From Desmonostoc muscorum FACHB-395 (GTDB taxonomy: Bacteria; Cyanobacteriota; Cyanobacteriia; Cyanobacteriales; Nostocaceae): a stretch of 64,000 bases of DNA. The notes under the pieces are model-generated. The model searched no databases. It was not told the DNA's origin and saw only the letters and a program-made list of their open reading frames with translations. Location of the stretch: assembly GCF_014698035.1 (NCBI RefSeq), contig NZ_JACJSF010000040.1, positions 1 to 64,000 of the forward strand. Direction: 5' to 3'. Numbering within the stretch: position 1 is the first letter of the stretch; the number at the start of each line of letters is the position of its first letter. Shown here piece by piece: positions 50,873-59,770 of this stretch. The position numbers and the translations under genes were made by a program.

Positions 50873-50936
50873 AGAACACACTTCAGATTTACGAATTTTC
50901 TCCAGTTGACAAATAAAACAATTTAGAGGCAAACTT

Positions 50937-51176
50937 ATGAAAACTGATTTTGATTACCCCAAAAAAGATTTGATTGGAACAGTCGTTTTTAGACCTGATT
51001 TCAACAACTTTGAGACCATCAATGCAAATCAAGCGTGGTCATTATTTTTCAGTGGTGGTCAAGATGATAAGGGACTGGGACAAGAAATTGAATTCGGCAG
51101 ATTTTTCACTAATCTCTTAATCGCTATTGGAGTAACTGGAATGATTTGGGCGATTTATTTCACTCAATTAGGATGA
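50937..51176 (+). CDS. Small HLIP-like membrane protein
   Basis: This 79-aa protein has one C-terminal membrane helix (RFFTNLLIAIGVTGMIWAIY). Just before and into it lies EIEFGR, which has the same E-x3-GR spacing as EKLNGR in the HLIP next door, although the following AM is replaced by FFT. The N-terminal ~45 residues (DYPKKDLIGTVVFRPDFNNF...AWSLFFSGGQDD) are of a kind I do not recognise. GAGG precedes the ATG. Likely an HLIP derivative or partner in the thylakoid; expressed with the HLIP and ended by the terminator at 51174-51196. Confidence 0.75.
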   Translation: MKTDFDYPKKDLIGTVVFRPDFNNFETINANQAWSLFFSGGQDDKGLGQEIEFGRFFTNLLIAIGVTGMIWAIYFTQLG

Positions 51177-51196
51177 ACAAATTTGTTCATTTTTTT
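51174..51196 (+). terminator. Terminator of the HLIP operon
   Basis: TGAACA-AATT-TGTTCA, overlapping the stop codon, followed by seven T. A second hairpin follows 17 bp later. Confidence 0.7.
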
Positions 51197-51212
51197 GGTA
51201 ACTTCAATGGAG

Positions 51213-51244
51213 GTCTTGGATTGGGATACCAAGACTTATTTTTG
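51213..51244 (+). terminator. Second terminator after the HLIP operon
   Basis: GTCTTGG (51213-51219) pairs with CCAAGAC (51229-51235), followed by TTATTTTTG. Tandem terminators isolate the operon from the ORF at 51292. Confidence 0.65.
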
Positions 51245-51291
51245 CTTTTCAATAAGTCTAAAAAAGTCTCTTTAGCTTTGGGAAAATTTCG

Positions 51292-51552
51292 ATGTTGATT
51301 GGATTTATAAAGCTTCCTAATTTGTCACGGTATTGTGGATACATGGGCTTAGAAGTAGCAGAAATGGTTTCCAAACATCTTGCAGTTCAAAGCAAAACCT
51401 ATGTAATTCAAAATAGAAGAATATTGATCAATCAACTGTTAAAGTCTGGTCTAGATTCTCATACAGCAAATCGAACTGTTACTGTGCTTATATCAAGTCC
51501 GGTTTTACAACTAACCAATAAAAATCAGTTGGCCATTAATTGCAAGCGATAG
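51292..51552 (+). CDS. Hypothetical small protein
   Basis: This 86-aa ORF is helical and basic (YMGLEVAEMVSKHLAVQ, RRILINQLLKSGLDSHTANR) with no recognised domain. Two terminators separate it from the HLIP operon, so it would need its own promoter in the short gap 51245-51291. No clear Shine-Dalgarno. It may be a real small gene or a chance ORF. Confidence 0.4.
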   Translation: MLIGFIKLPNLSRYCGYMGLEVAEMVSKHLAVQSKTYVIQNRRILINQLLKSGLDSHTANRTVTVLISSPVLQLTNKNQLAINCKR

Positions 51553-51572
51553 TAACTATAAAACCATTACTT

Positions 51573-51760
51573 GACATCCTCACCGCCGTGTTCGCCCTTG
51601 GCGTTCCCGTTCGCGCAGCGTCTCCGTCAGGAGAAGGGTACGCACGGTGATTCTGGAGTAATGAGTAATAAGTAATAAGTAATGAGTAAATACCCATTTT
51701 TCAGCCACTCCTTACTCATTACTTTAAAGCCGTGCTGGAAACACGGGGTTTTAAACCCAT
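51573..51760. mobile_element. Non-autonomous IS200/IS605-like remnant or palindromic element
   Basis: TTGACATCCTCACCGCCGTG and CACGGTGATTCTGG bracket a first part that includes the palindromic GCGTTCCCGTTCGCGCAGCG (51602-51621), whose relative sits inside queG. A second part ends AGCCGTGCTGGAAACACGG and GGTTTTAAACCC. ACATCCTC-CCG and subterminal hairpins are typical of IS605-group ends. No tnpA or tnpB remains. AAGTAATAAGTAATGAGTAA heptads lie between. Confidence 0.5.
51607..51638. repeat. Copy of the palindromic repeat found in queG
   Basis: CCCGTTCGCGCAGCGTCTCC followed by GTCAGGAGAAGG: 31 of 32 positions match 34402-34433 on the opposite strand. Confidence 0.75.
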
Positions 51761-51900
51761 TTTTCTGATAACGAATATAATTTTTATTTGAATTCGTATT
51801 GTAGTATATTCGTATTACAATACGAGTTCTATTGCATTTCTTTCAGATGACTAAATAAGAATTTTAGTTACAGCGTATTTCAGGTAAATAAAGTACACGG

Positions 51901-51928
51901 GTAGGGGCAATTCATGAATTGCCCCTAC
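51901..51928. repeat. Perfect 28-bp palindrome GTAGGGGCAATT...
   Basis: GTAGGGGCAATTCA is followed directly by its exact reverse complement, with no spacer. A diverged version is split across the 2257-2398 element (GTAGGGG at 2282, TGAATTGCCCCTAG at 2346). The rest of the 505-bp spacer before trpE is AT-rich and shows nothing else. Confidence 0.7.
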
Positions 51929-52057
51929 GATTGTCTGTACCTCACCAAGTTGCAATCTGCTGTATTCTTGAACACTTGAGAGGACTTGAATTATGAGCCG
52001 CAGAACTTCAATTACCTGTTAAAGCTAGGCAAACTTCCGTCACTACTAGTCTCTAGT

Positions 52058-53584
52058 TCAACGCAAACAACGAATTGCTTCTAATAAACCTCTAGCTTTA
52101 TTCAACGTCTCTTCGTATTCTTTTTCTGGCTCAGAATCAGCCACTAGTCCTGCGCCAGCTTGTACGCTAACCGTTTTGTCATGTACTACCATTGTGCGAA
52201 TTGCGATCGCAGTATTTAATTGTCCTTCAAAATCGTAATATCCATACACACCAGAATAAACACCGCGCCGACTAGACTCTAACTCGTGGATAATTTCCAT
52301 TGCCCGAATCTTGGGTGCGCCACTTACCGTACCTGCTGGGAAGCAAGCTTTCAATAAATCCCATGCTGTTTTATCGAGTGCTAATTTACCCACAACATTG
52401 CTGACAATGTGCATTACATGGGAGTAGCGCTCAACTACCATTAATTCATCAACTTTGACGCTACCATTTTGACAAACACGCCCCAAATCATTCCGCCCTA
52501 AATCTACAAGCATCACGTGTTCGGCAACTTCCTTGGGATCTTCGAGTAAATCTTGAGCAAATGCTGCATCTTGTTGGGTAGTTTTACCGCGTGGACGTGT
52601 CCCCGCAATGGGGCGTACCGTTGCTATAACTCCCCCATCTGGAGCAGTTTCGGCTTTCACCATCACTTCAGGACTGGAACCGATGATTTGCCAATCTTGG
52701 AAGTTAAAGTAAGCCATGTAAGGCGAAGGATTTATCTGACGTAGGGAGCGGTAAAGGGCAAAGGGGTCGCCTGTGTATGGTGTTGATAGTCGCTGAGAAA
52801 TTACTACTTGAAAGATATCGCCTGCTTTGATGTAGTCTTTGGCTTTTTGGACGCTAGCGCAAAAATCAGGACGGGTGAAATTACTGTTGTATTCATCTGT
52901 TTCGCCGCTCTGCTCTTCTGCTTTCCTACTTCCTGGTGGTTTCCATTCCAACCGAGTTTTTTCTGGGGATAGGGGGAGAGATAGCTTTTCGAGCATTTGG
53001 GTGACGCGATCGCACGCTTGTTGATAGGCTGCGTGTAAATCTACATTGGGGTCACGTAAATCAGCATAAGCGATCGCCCAAATTTTTCGCTTCACCTGGT
53101 CAAAAATCAACAGCTGGTCTACCTGCATCCACAAGCCATCAGGAATATTTCGCTCATCTGGCGGATAGATTGGCACGCGCGGCTCAATCCAGTTAATCAA
53201 TTCATAGCCCCAAAACCCAAATAAACCGCCAATCCCTGGCGGTAGCTGTGGTAACTTGACTGGGTGATAAGGTGCTAAACATTCGGCTAAAGTTGCAAAA
53301 GGGTCGCCTGCAAAAACGACCTGCGAACCATCGCGGTTTAATTGGGTGGTGCGATCGCCCCTTGCTTCCAAAACCCAAAGCGGATCACAACCCACTAAAC
53401 TATAGCGTCCTAGTTTTTCCCCACCTTCTATCGATTCCAACAAAAAGCTATAGGGCTGACCTGCACAGACTTTATACCAAGCAGATACGGGCGTATCTAA
53501 GTCCGCTACCCATTCTTGATATACCGGAACAAAGTTGCCTTGTAAAGCTAGCTGAGAAAATTCAGAGAAATCGGGGAATACCAT
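52058..53584 (-). CDS. trpE: Anthranilate synthase component I
   Basis: This 508-aa enzyme forms anthranilate from chorismate with ammonia from TrpG, the first committed step to tryptophan. The N-terminal domain has the feedback pocket SFLLESIEGGEKLGRYSLVG. The catalytic domain has RRPIAGTRPRG-type VRPIAGTRPRGKT, VDLGRNDLGRVC, VERYSHVMHIVSNV and CFPAGTVSGAPKIRAMEII. Length is normal. No leader peptide or attenuator was seen in the 152-bp upstream gap. psaD lies directly upstream on the same strand; the same psaD-trpE order is known from Synechocystis, though oriented as separate units there as far as I recall. Confidence 0.93.
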   Translation of the reverse strand: MVFPDFSEFSQLALQGNFVPVYQEWVADLDTPVSAWYKVCAGQPYSFLLESIEGGEKLGRYSLVGCDPLWVLEARGDRTTQLNRDGSQVVFAGDPFATLAECLAPYHPVKLPQLPPGIGGLFGFWGYELINWIEPRVPIYPPDERNIPDGLWMQVDQLLIFDQVKRKIWAIAYADLRDPNVDLHAAYQQACDRVTQMLEKLSLPLSPEKTRLEWKPPGSRKAEEQSGETDEYNSNFTRPDFCASVQKAKDYIKAGDIFQVVISQRLSTPYTGDPFALYRSLRQINPSPYMAYFNFQDWQIIGSSPEVMVKAETAPDGGVIATVRPIAGTRPRGKTTQQDAAFAQDLLEDPKEVAEHVMLVDLGRNDLGRVCQNGSVKVDELMVVERYSHVMHIVSNVVGKLALDKTAWDLLKACFPAGTVSGAPKIRAMEIIHELESSRRGVYSGVYGYYDFEGQLNTAIAIRTMVVHDKTVSVQAGAGLVADSEPEKEYEETLNKARGLLEAIRCLR

Positions 53585-53736
53585 AAATAGCTAAGAGGTT
53601 GGGCATGGGGGGCATTGGGCATTGGGCATGGGGCATTGAAAAGACGCAGAGGGGCAGGGTGCAGGGGGTAAAGGAAAAAACTCTTCTCCGTTGCTCCCTG
53701 CTCCCTGCTTCATGCATCTTCCCCAGTCCCTAGTCC

Positions 53737-54159
53737 CTATGCGTCGTAGGTAGCTTTACCACTGAATTTGAGTTGTGATGGATTGGGGTTTTGCCCAATG
53801 CTGCGTGGGACATAACGCACTTTTTCACGACCTTCATTCACTTTTTCGGGGAAGACACCATCAGCTGGGTGCAGTAAAGTAGTTTCTCCGTTGGGTAAAA
53901 TCCGGTAAACTTTGTAGTCTGTGATTTTGAGTTTACGAAGTTGCTGACCGCCCAAAGCGATGCCATATTCTTTCCGAGCTATATACAGCAGGTTTTCGCC
54001 TTTCCGCATAGTAGCAGCACCACCTGTAGGCAGTTCAAATACTTGCTCCTTCGGGCTAGTCCAAGTGATAGCGTACTTTTCTTCCACTTCTGCTTTCTTT
54101 AGCAAGCCACCAGTGCTGCCAGCAAATAGTGGGGTTTGTCCAGAGAGTGTTTCTGCCAT
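53737..54159 (-). CDS. psaD: Photosystem I reaction center subunit II (PsaD)
   Basis: This 140-aa stromal subunit of photosystem I forms the ferredoxin docking site and holds PsaC in place. The sequence matches PsaD throughout: LSGQTPLFAGSTGGLLKKAE, EEKYAITWTSPKEQVFELPT, ATMRKGENLLYIARKEYGIA, LRKLKITDYKVYRI and DGVFPEKVNEGREKV. The true start is ATG 54159; an in-frame start at 54213 adds 18 residues foreign to PsaD. A GTTACAGT half-site lies upstream (around 54228) on the coding strand, only half of an HLR1. The gene is upstream of trpE. Confidence 0.97.
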   Translation of the reverse strand: MAETLSGQTPLFAGSTGGLLKKAEVEEKYAITWTSPKEQVFELPTGGAATMRKGENLLYIARKEYGIALGGQQLRKLKITDYKVYRILPNGETTLLHPADGVFPEKVNEGREKVRYVPRSIGQNPNPSQLKFSGKATYDA

Positions 54160-54607
54160 AAAGATGATTCTCTCAACGTTTTTAGGGAATCCTAACACCG
54201 CAACAAGGATCATATTGCGATCGCGTTATAGACTGTAACAGTTTTTAGTCATTTGTCCTTTGTTCTTTGTCATTTGTTAAAAACCAATGCCCGATACTTC
54301 TCTACCCCGGATTTCTCACGCATAGTGGAGGCAGAGGGAAAAGAGGAGTGTGGGGAGTGTGGGGAGTGTGGGGGGTAAGACTTCTTCCCCATCCTCCCAC
54401 ACTTCCCACACCTCCCACACCCCTTGGATTTCTCACTTGTGAGAAATCCAAGGGGTGTGGGAGGCTCCGCCCTAAGCGTAGCTATGCCGCAGGCTTTACG
54501 GCTTCTCTACGAGACGCTACGCGTTAGCGAAGCTTTCGCTTTAGCGATACGCTCAGTACAAGTGCCCAATGACTAATGACAAAGGACTAATGACAAAGGA
54601 CTAATAC
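54160..54607. repeat. Repeat-packed spacer between psaD and the DICT histidine kinase
   Basis: This 448-bp spacer is dense in repeats: GTCATTTGTCCTTTG heptads at 54248, GGGGAGTGTGGGGAGTGTGG (54352) with its pyrimidine answer, a perfect 26-bp inverted repeat (54411-54464), then CTCTACGAGACGCTACGCG-type sequence to 54550 and more GACTAATGACAAAGGA heptads to 54604. An ORF at 54267-54527 is pure repeat DNA and is rejected. Confidence 0.7.
54411..54464. repeat. Perfect 26-bp inverted repeat with 2-nt centre
   Basis: Positions 54411-54436 (CCTCCCACACCCC...TCTCAC) are the exact reverse complement of 54439-54464, with TT between. This is the longest perfect hairpin in the window and could extrude as a cruciform or end the kinase transcript coming from the other direction. 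Confidence 0.8.
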
Positions 54608-56617
54608 CTATTTACTCTTGACTTTTGCCCGCTTTTCCTCGTGGCTAGTCTGAACAATGGGGATGGTGAAGTGAAACTGGCTACCCTGGTCTTTGCCAGT
54701 TGACTCTGCCCAAATTTCTCCGCCCCAGCCATTCACAATTTGACGACAAATTGCTAAACCAAGTCCTGTTCCGCCAGTGGTACGGCGTAGCGCTCCCTCT
54801 TCTTGATAGAAGCGGTCAAAAACTACTTCTAAGCGATTTGGTTCAATGCCGCGTCCAGTGTCAGCCACAGTCACCTCGACCATTTGATGGCTGTTGGAAA
54901 TCGCTTTAATGGTGATTTCTCCTTGGGGTGGCGTAAATTTACAAGCGTTGTCCATGAGTTTTGCCAGTACCTCTACTAGCCAATCACCATCAGCCCTTAC
55001 TAGAGGTAGATTTTCGGCAATTTGAGTTTTGACTTGGGGCGGCTTTTCCGTTGAAGAACGCGTGCGATTGCGGCTGAGTGCTAAATCCACACACTCTTGT
55101 AAAGTCAGGGATTCTGGATGCCATTGCACTCGCCCGCTTTCCAAGTTGGAAAGTGTGAGGAAATCTTGTACCAATTTTCGCATCCGTTCTGAGTCGGAAA
55201 GAGCCGTGTTGAGCATAATTTGCTGCAACTCCAAGGGCATATCCGGCTCACTAGCAAGACTTTCTAGACACACTTGAATGGTGGATAGGGGAGTACGCAG
55301 TTCGTGTCCAGTGATGGCTATAAGGTTGCTGCGGGTGCGGTCTAGGGCTTCTAGCTGCTGGTTAAGTTCTTCTAGGTTGGCATAGGCTTCCGCTTGAATT
55401 AGGGCTGCTCCGACTTGGGTGGCGATCGCTTCTACCAAATCCAACTCCCCAGGTTGGCACTCGTGCGGTGGCATTCCACAGTAATGCAACTCTACGATGC
55501 CCAACAACCGCCCCTGATAAAATACTGGTTCCATCAGCCAAGAACGAATGGCAAACTTTTTGGCAATTAAGGAAAGCCCTGGCGAATTGTTAACACGAGG
55601 GTCATTCAGCGTATCGCTAATACAAACACCTTCGCCTTGTTGCACGATGTCCTGAAATAGGGAATTTTTCTCTAATTCCCAAGTTTGCCCACGAACCGAT
55701 AAAATACCGGGATTCAAAAACTCGTGTTCAATTATGGCTTGGTTATCTGTAGCTTGAGCGCGGTAAATTAGACAGCGACAAGCTTCTAGGTGTTGCCCTA
55801 ATTCTTGTGCTGCCACCTGGAGAACTTCATGAGGGTCGAGCGATCGCCGAATCGCAGTACTAATTGAGTTGACTAATCGTTCTTTTCGTGCTTGGGCAGC
55901 AATAGAACGGTAGGCTTTGTGCAATTTGTACTGACTAGCTTGCAAGTAAGTTACTAAGCGTTGCACAAAGGGATCTGTATCGATGTCACAAGCATATTCG
56001 TTGATCTGTTCTGCTCCAGAGTGGCTTCGCGGCTCTCCTATGCTAAACCTCTGACGTGCCTCGTTTATTTTACTTGCCAGTTCTGGTCTGTAAACCAAAA
56101 TCCTGTCTAACAGCAATTCAGCTGCTTTGAGGCTAACTCCCCTTTCCGATGTCCAAACTCCTTCAAATCTTCGCGCTGTGTCTATATCCAGATTAGGGCT
56201 TAGTTCTGGTAGTTGCTTATTTTTGGCAATAGAACCAAGACTTTCCCGGCAAACCAGACAAGTTGCATAATTATCAGCAATCACTACCAAATGCCACTCT
56301 TGACTTAAACCATCCGTTGGCTCAAAAGCGATCTTTTCGTAGTGTTCCGAACTATTGGCGAAATCCGTTTCTGGAGCAGCTAATACGTATATTTGGTTAC
56401 TCCGCAAGGCAAGTCGCAGGTAGCGATGAGCTTCTTGGCGGTAGAATCGCTCTCGCTGGAAACTAGCAATTACAAGGGGTTGTGCTAAAGTCGCAGCCAA
56501 AACTTGATCTTCCATCGCATGGGAGAGCGCTGTTAGTGAAGCCTTAAAATATAGCTGGGGCCGCAAGTATGGTAGGAACTTTAGCAGATCACTCAGCACA
56601 GAAGTCGAAATGCTCAT
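54608..56617 (-). CDS. DICT-GAF sensor histidine kinase
   Basis: This 669-aa kinase has three parts. First comes a DICT domain (~20-210), typically linked to light or c-di-GMP-related signalling in cyanobacteria (FKASLTALSHAMEDQVLA, VIASFQRERFYRQEAHRY). A GAF domain spans ~250-410, followed by a coiled coil. HisKA/HATPase regions follow: ITGHELRTPLSTIQ (His about 445), VLAKLMDNACKFTPP, DTGRGIEPNRLEVVFDRFY and GTGLGLAICRQIV. There is no membrane helix, so it is cytoplasmic, and no response regulator is adjacent. Cys in the DICT/linker part (ATCLVCRESLG) could bind a cofactor but this is only a guess. Confidence 0.9.
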   Translation of the reverse strand: MSISTSVLSDLLKFLPYLRPQLYFKASLTALSHAMEDQVLAATLAQPLVIASFQRERFYRQEAHRYLRLALRSNQIYVLAAPETDFANSSEHYEKIAFEPTDGLSQEWHLVVIADNYATCLVCRESLGSIAKNKQLPELSPNLDIDTARRFEGVWTSERGVSLKAAELLLDRILVYRPELASKINEARQRFSIGEPRSHSGAEQINEYACDIDTDPFVQRLVTYLQASQYKLHKAYRSIAAQARKERLVNSISTAIRRSLDPHEVLQVAAQELGQHLEACRCLIYRAQATDNQAIIEHEFLNPGILSVRGQTWELEKNSLFQDIVQQGEGVCISDTLNDPRVNNSPGLSLIAKKFAIRSWLMEPVFYQGRLLGIVELHYCGMPPHECQPGELDLVEAIATQVGAALIQAEAYANLEELNQQLEALDRTRSNLIAITGHELRTPLSTIQVCLESLASEPDMPLELQQIMLNTALSDSERMRKLVQDFLTLSNLESGRVQWHPESLTLQECVDLALSRNRTRSSTEKPPQVKTQIAENLPLVRADGDWLVEVLAKLMDNACKFTPPQGEITIKAISNSHQMVEVTVADTGRGIEPNRLEVVFDRFYQEEGALRRTTGGTGLGLAICRQIVNGWGGEIWAESTGKDQGSQFHFTIPIVQTSHEEKRAKVKSK

Positions 56618-57448
56618 GAATTATTGTTAAACGCTCAACCTCGACAAGATCCACGTCACAGCTGCATTGTACAAATTCCAAGGCACTCTCAAGTTAAATA
56701 GAGAGTTGCAATATGTAAAGAACGCTAAAATGCACTTTTCGCCAAAGCAGGCGCAACATTTTGTTACCAAATTGTATTTATTGATTGACAACCTACTACG
56801 CCCAATATACATTCTTGACTAACTTTGAAATATGCTTGCACAGCTAAAATCTTTCATTACTAAGTACCAGCCACATAATTTTTGTATTGTTTTAACCGTT
56901 AAATTCACTAATCTTTACTCAGCATTGATTGATAGTCCACGCCTTGGCGTAGCCCGTCATAATATTTACACTCACTAAATAGAATTTTCTTACCCAAAAA
57001 CCATTACTGCTACATACCACATAATTTACTCAGTCAATGATTGATTAAAATTAATCAATCAATTGAATATCGGAAATTTGTCTAATCTAACGCCAAAGAT
57101 ATTTAAAACAAAATCGTATAATAGTTTAGTCAATAAATGCTAGCTTTACCCAGTAGAACTGGGAACTTCGCATTTTTGCTGAGTATACTATATATCTTGT
57201 ATCTTGAGAAAGTTTGACAACTAAGCACTTATCTAAAAATTCTGAGTTTTCAGTCTTGAGTTTAGACTCATACAATACTTATATAGATTTGGACACTGCT
57301 ACTTTGTCAACGGTACGTAAAAATAATTTTGGCTAGAATAGCTCAAACAAGTTTTACAAAGAGTCTTTTTTCTACAAGTTGTGAGGGGTAAAGACCTCTA
57401 CTCCGAATACCACAAACAATCTACGACCTGTACACGGAACTTTGGCTA
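56618..57448. other. 831-bp divergent spacer
   Basis: Between the DICT histidine kinase and the debranching-type enzyme. AT-rich, with one GGCGTAGCCCGTC repeat fragment (56945) and a hairpin-forming TTGATTAAAATTAATCAA (57042-57059). No gene, tRNA or known RNA was recognised. Confidence 0.45.
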
Positions 57449-59731
57449 ATGACACCGGATACGCTAATGACCCCGGAAAAAATTTTCCTGGATGGAAAAA
57501 CTTTTATTCCTGCTGAACAATTACCTATCCCGGAGTGGCCTTGTGTTGTGAGTGAAAGACCACAACCGACACTGACGGTTAAAGATGATGATTTATTTTT
57601 CGTGACAGATACTATCGGGAATATTTCTGGCTGTTCCCTCAGTGAGGGTAATCCCAGCATGGGGCTGTTTTGCTGTGATACGAGATTTCTCAATCGCTTA
57701 GAGTTGCAAATTGAAGGGCGATCGCCTGTACTTCTCAGTAGTACTGCCGGAAAAGGGTTTTCACTCTCGGTTTTGTGTACTAACCCCAGAATTGACGAAC
57801 GCCTAAGAGCCGAAACTATCGGGATTCGGCGAGAAATAGTACTCAATGGCGCTCTATTTGAAGAAATAGAAGTATCTAACTACAGCACAACAACTGTCAA
57901 TTTTGAACTAAGTATCAGCTTCGATGCAGATTTTGCTGATTTATTTGAAGTCCGGGGTTATGACAGAGAAAAACGCGGTAGGCTTTTACGTCTACTAGAA
58001 CCCACGACTGGAGAAGGAATCGTCGATGGCGTTTCACCAGTAACTAAAGACCCATCAACTTTTAGGGAAGAATCCTTAACACTCGCCTATCAAGGTTTGG
58101 ATGGTTCGGTGATGGAATCTCGGATTTTATTCCAGCATCGTCAACCAGACTCTTTCAAAGGCTACACTGCGGTTTGGCAGCTAGAGTTGGCTTCTCACGA
58201 AACCCAAAAGCTGGGTTATCGGGTGAATATGTTGAAAAACAACCAATCTAGTTCAACCGTAAGCGCCGCCATTACTTTAGGACAGGCGAAAGCTGCTGAG
58301 TTGATGGAGGAGCAACACTGGGTACAGCAAATTACTCGCATTAGCTCAGATAAAAGCACTTTCAATCGAGTGATTGAGCGGGCCGAGCAAGATATGTATT
58401 TGTTGCGCCAGTCTTTTGGAAAGCATAAGACAGTTTCGGCTGGAGTACCGTGGTTTTCTACACTATTTGGGCGGGATTCGCTGATTACAGCTTCCCAAAC
58501 CCTGATGTTAAACTCACAAATTGCCAAAGAAACCCTAATATTACTGGCGAAATACCAAGGCAAAATCGACGACGAATGGCGCGAAGAAGAACCAGGTAAG
58601 ATTTTGCACGAGTTACGTTTGGGAGAAATGGCTCGTTGTCAAGAAATTCCTCACACGCCATACTACGGTACAGTTGATGCGACTCCCCTGTGGCTAATGC
58701 TGTATGCCGAACATTATGCTTGGACTCACGACCAAGAACTCCTAGAGTTACTTTGGCCAAATGCTTTAGCAGCAATGGACTGGATCGATCGCAATACCAA
58801 ACAAACCAGTTACCTCAGCTACTTCCGTAAATCTAAACGCGGTCTTGCTAACCAAGGTTGGAAAGACTCTGGCGACTGCATTGTCAACCATAAGGGAGAA
58901 TTAGCTAACGGCCCAATTGCCCTTTGTGAGGTGCAAGCTTATGTCTATGCTGCAAAAATGCGCCTAGCAGAAATAGCGAAGATGAAAAAGCGCCTTGATT
59001 TGGCAGATCGTTGGCTAGAAGAGGCTAGAAGTCTCAAGCTTCGTTTTAATCGAGATTTTTGGGTAGAAGACCAGGATTTCTGCGCCTTGGCTTTAGATGG
59101 AGATGGTAAACCTGTAGACAGTATTACCTCAAACCCTGGTCATTGTCTGCATTTGGGTCTTTTCACCCACGAAAGAGCCTACAGTGTAGCAGAACGGTTG
59201 CGGGCACCAGATATGTTTAATGGTTGGGGCATTCGTACCCTGAGTAGTTTATCACCCGCTTACAATCCAATGGGTTATCACATTGGTTCGGTTTGGCCCC
59301 ATGATAACGCTCTGATCGCAATGGGATTACGATCGCTGGGTCTTATCGATCAAGCCTTAGAACTTTTCCAAGGTTTATTCGATATGACCAGTCAGCAGCC
59401 TTATGAACGTCCTCCAGAACTCTTCTGCGGCTACGAACGGAACGGTGATAATGCCCCTGTGCAGTATCCAGTTGCTTGCACTCCCCAAGCTTGGGCGACT
59501 GGTAGTATCTTCCAACTGCTGCAAATGATGGTCAACTTGGTGCCTGATGCTCAAAATAACTGCTTGCGAATAATCGACCCTGCTTTGCCAGAATCGATTA
59601 ATCGCCTGTCATTTCACAATTTGCGAGTCGGCCCCACCATTCTCGATTTAGAATTCGAGCGTTCTGGTACTACGACTGCTTGCCGTGTTGCGAAAAAACG
59701 GGGCAATTTGCGGGTAGTTATTGAAGCATAG
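57449..59731 (+). CDS. Amylo-alpha-1,6-glucosidase / glycogen-debranching-type enzyme
   Basis: This 760-aa protein has an N-terminal beta domain of the GDE_N_bis type (~30-230: DDLFFVTDTIGNISG, SMGLFCCDTRFLNRLEL) and a C-terminal (alpha/alpha)6 barrel of the GH133/GH63/GH15-like class (~300-740). Barrel motifs include AGVPWFSTLFGRDSLITA (general acid Asp region), TPYYGTVDATPLW, ANQGWKDSGD and GSVWPHDNALIA. It probably cleaves alpha-1,6 or related glucosidic bonds, complementing GlgP in the same window, but cyanobacterial members could also act on sucrose- or trehalose-derived glucosides. Possible starts are Met1 and Met7. A terminator follows directly. Confidence 0.82.
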   Translation: MTPDTLMTPEKIFLDGKTFIPAEQLPIPEWPCVVSERPQPTLTVKDDDLFFVTDTIGNISGCSLSEGNPSMGLFCCDTRFLNRLELQIEGRSPVLLSSTAGKGFSLSVLCTNPRIDERLRAETIGIRREIVLNGALFEEIEVSNYSTTTVNFELSISFDADFADLFEVRGYDREKRGRLLRLLEPTTGEGIVDGVSPVTKDPSTFREESLTLAYQGLDGSVMESRILFQHRQPDSFKGYTAVWQLELASHETQKLGYRVNMLKNNQSSSTVSAAITLGQAKAAELMEEQHWVQQITRISSDKSTFNRVIERAEQDMYLLRQSFGKHKTVSAGVPWFSTLFGRDSLITASQTLMLNSQIAKETLILLAKYQGKIDDEWREEEPGKILHELRLGEMARCQEIPHTPYYGTVDATPLWLMLYAEHYAWTHDQELLELLWPNALAAMDWIDRNTKQTSYLSYFRKSKRGLANQGWKDSGDCIVNHKGELANGPIALCEVQAYVYAAKMRLAEIAKMKKRLDLADRWLEEARSLKLRFNRDFWVEDQDFCALALDGDGKPVDSITSNPGHCLHLGLFTHERAYSVAERLRAPDMFNGWGIRTLSSLSPAYNPMGYHIGSVWPHDNALIAMGLRSLGLIDQALELFQGLFDMTSQQPYERPPELFCGYERNGDNAPVQYPVACTPQAWATGSIFQLLQMMVNLVPDAQNNCLRIIDPALPESINRLSFHNLRVGPTILDLEFERSGTTTACRVAKKRGNLRVVIEA

Positions 59732-59737
59732 AGCGAG

Positions 59738-59770
59738 TAGGGAGTGGTGAACGATCTACTCCCTATTTTA
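59738..59770 (+). terminator. Rho-independent terminator of the debranching-type gene
   Basis: TAGGGAGT (59738-59745) pairs with ACTCCCTA (59758-59765), 12-nt loop, followed by TTTTA. Confidence 0.75.

Noticed and set aside
51292..51552. Idea that the 86-aa ORF near ocp is the fluorescence recovery protein
   Set aside because: Length and sequence do not resemble FRP.
54160..54240. HLR1 site for psaD
   Set aside because: Only one GTTACAGT half-site is present at about 54228 on the coding strand; the second half does not match.
54267..54527. 86-aa forward ORF with repeated GVWGVWGV and many Pro residues
   Set aside because: It is translated from tandem GGGGAGTGT repeats and the 26-bp palindrome; no coding signal.
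57421..57846. 141-aa minus ORF at the start of the debranching-type gene
   Set aside because: Antisense shadow of a well-supported GDE domain.
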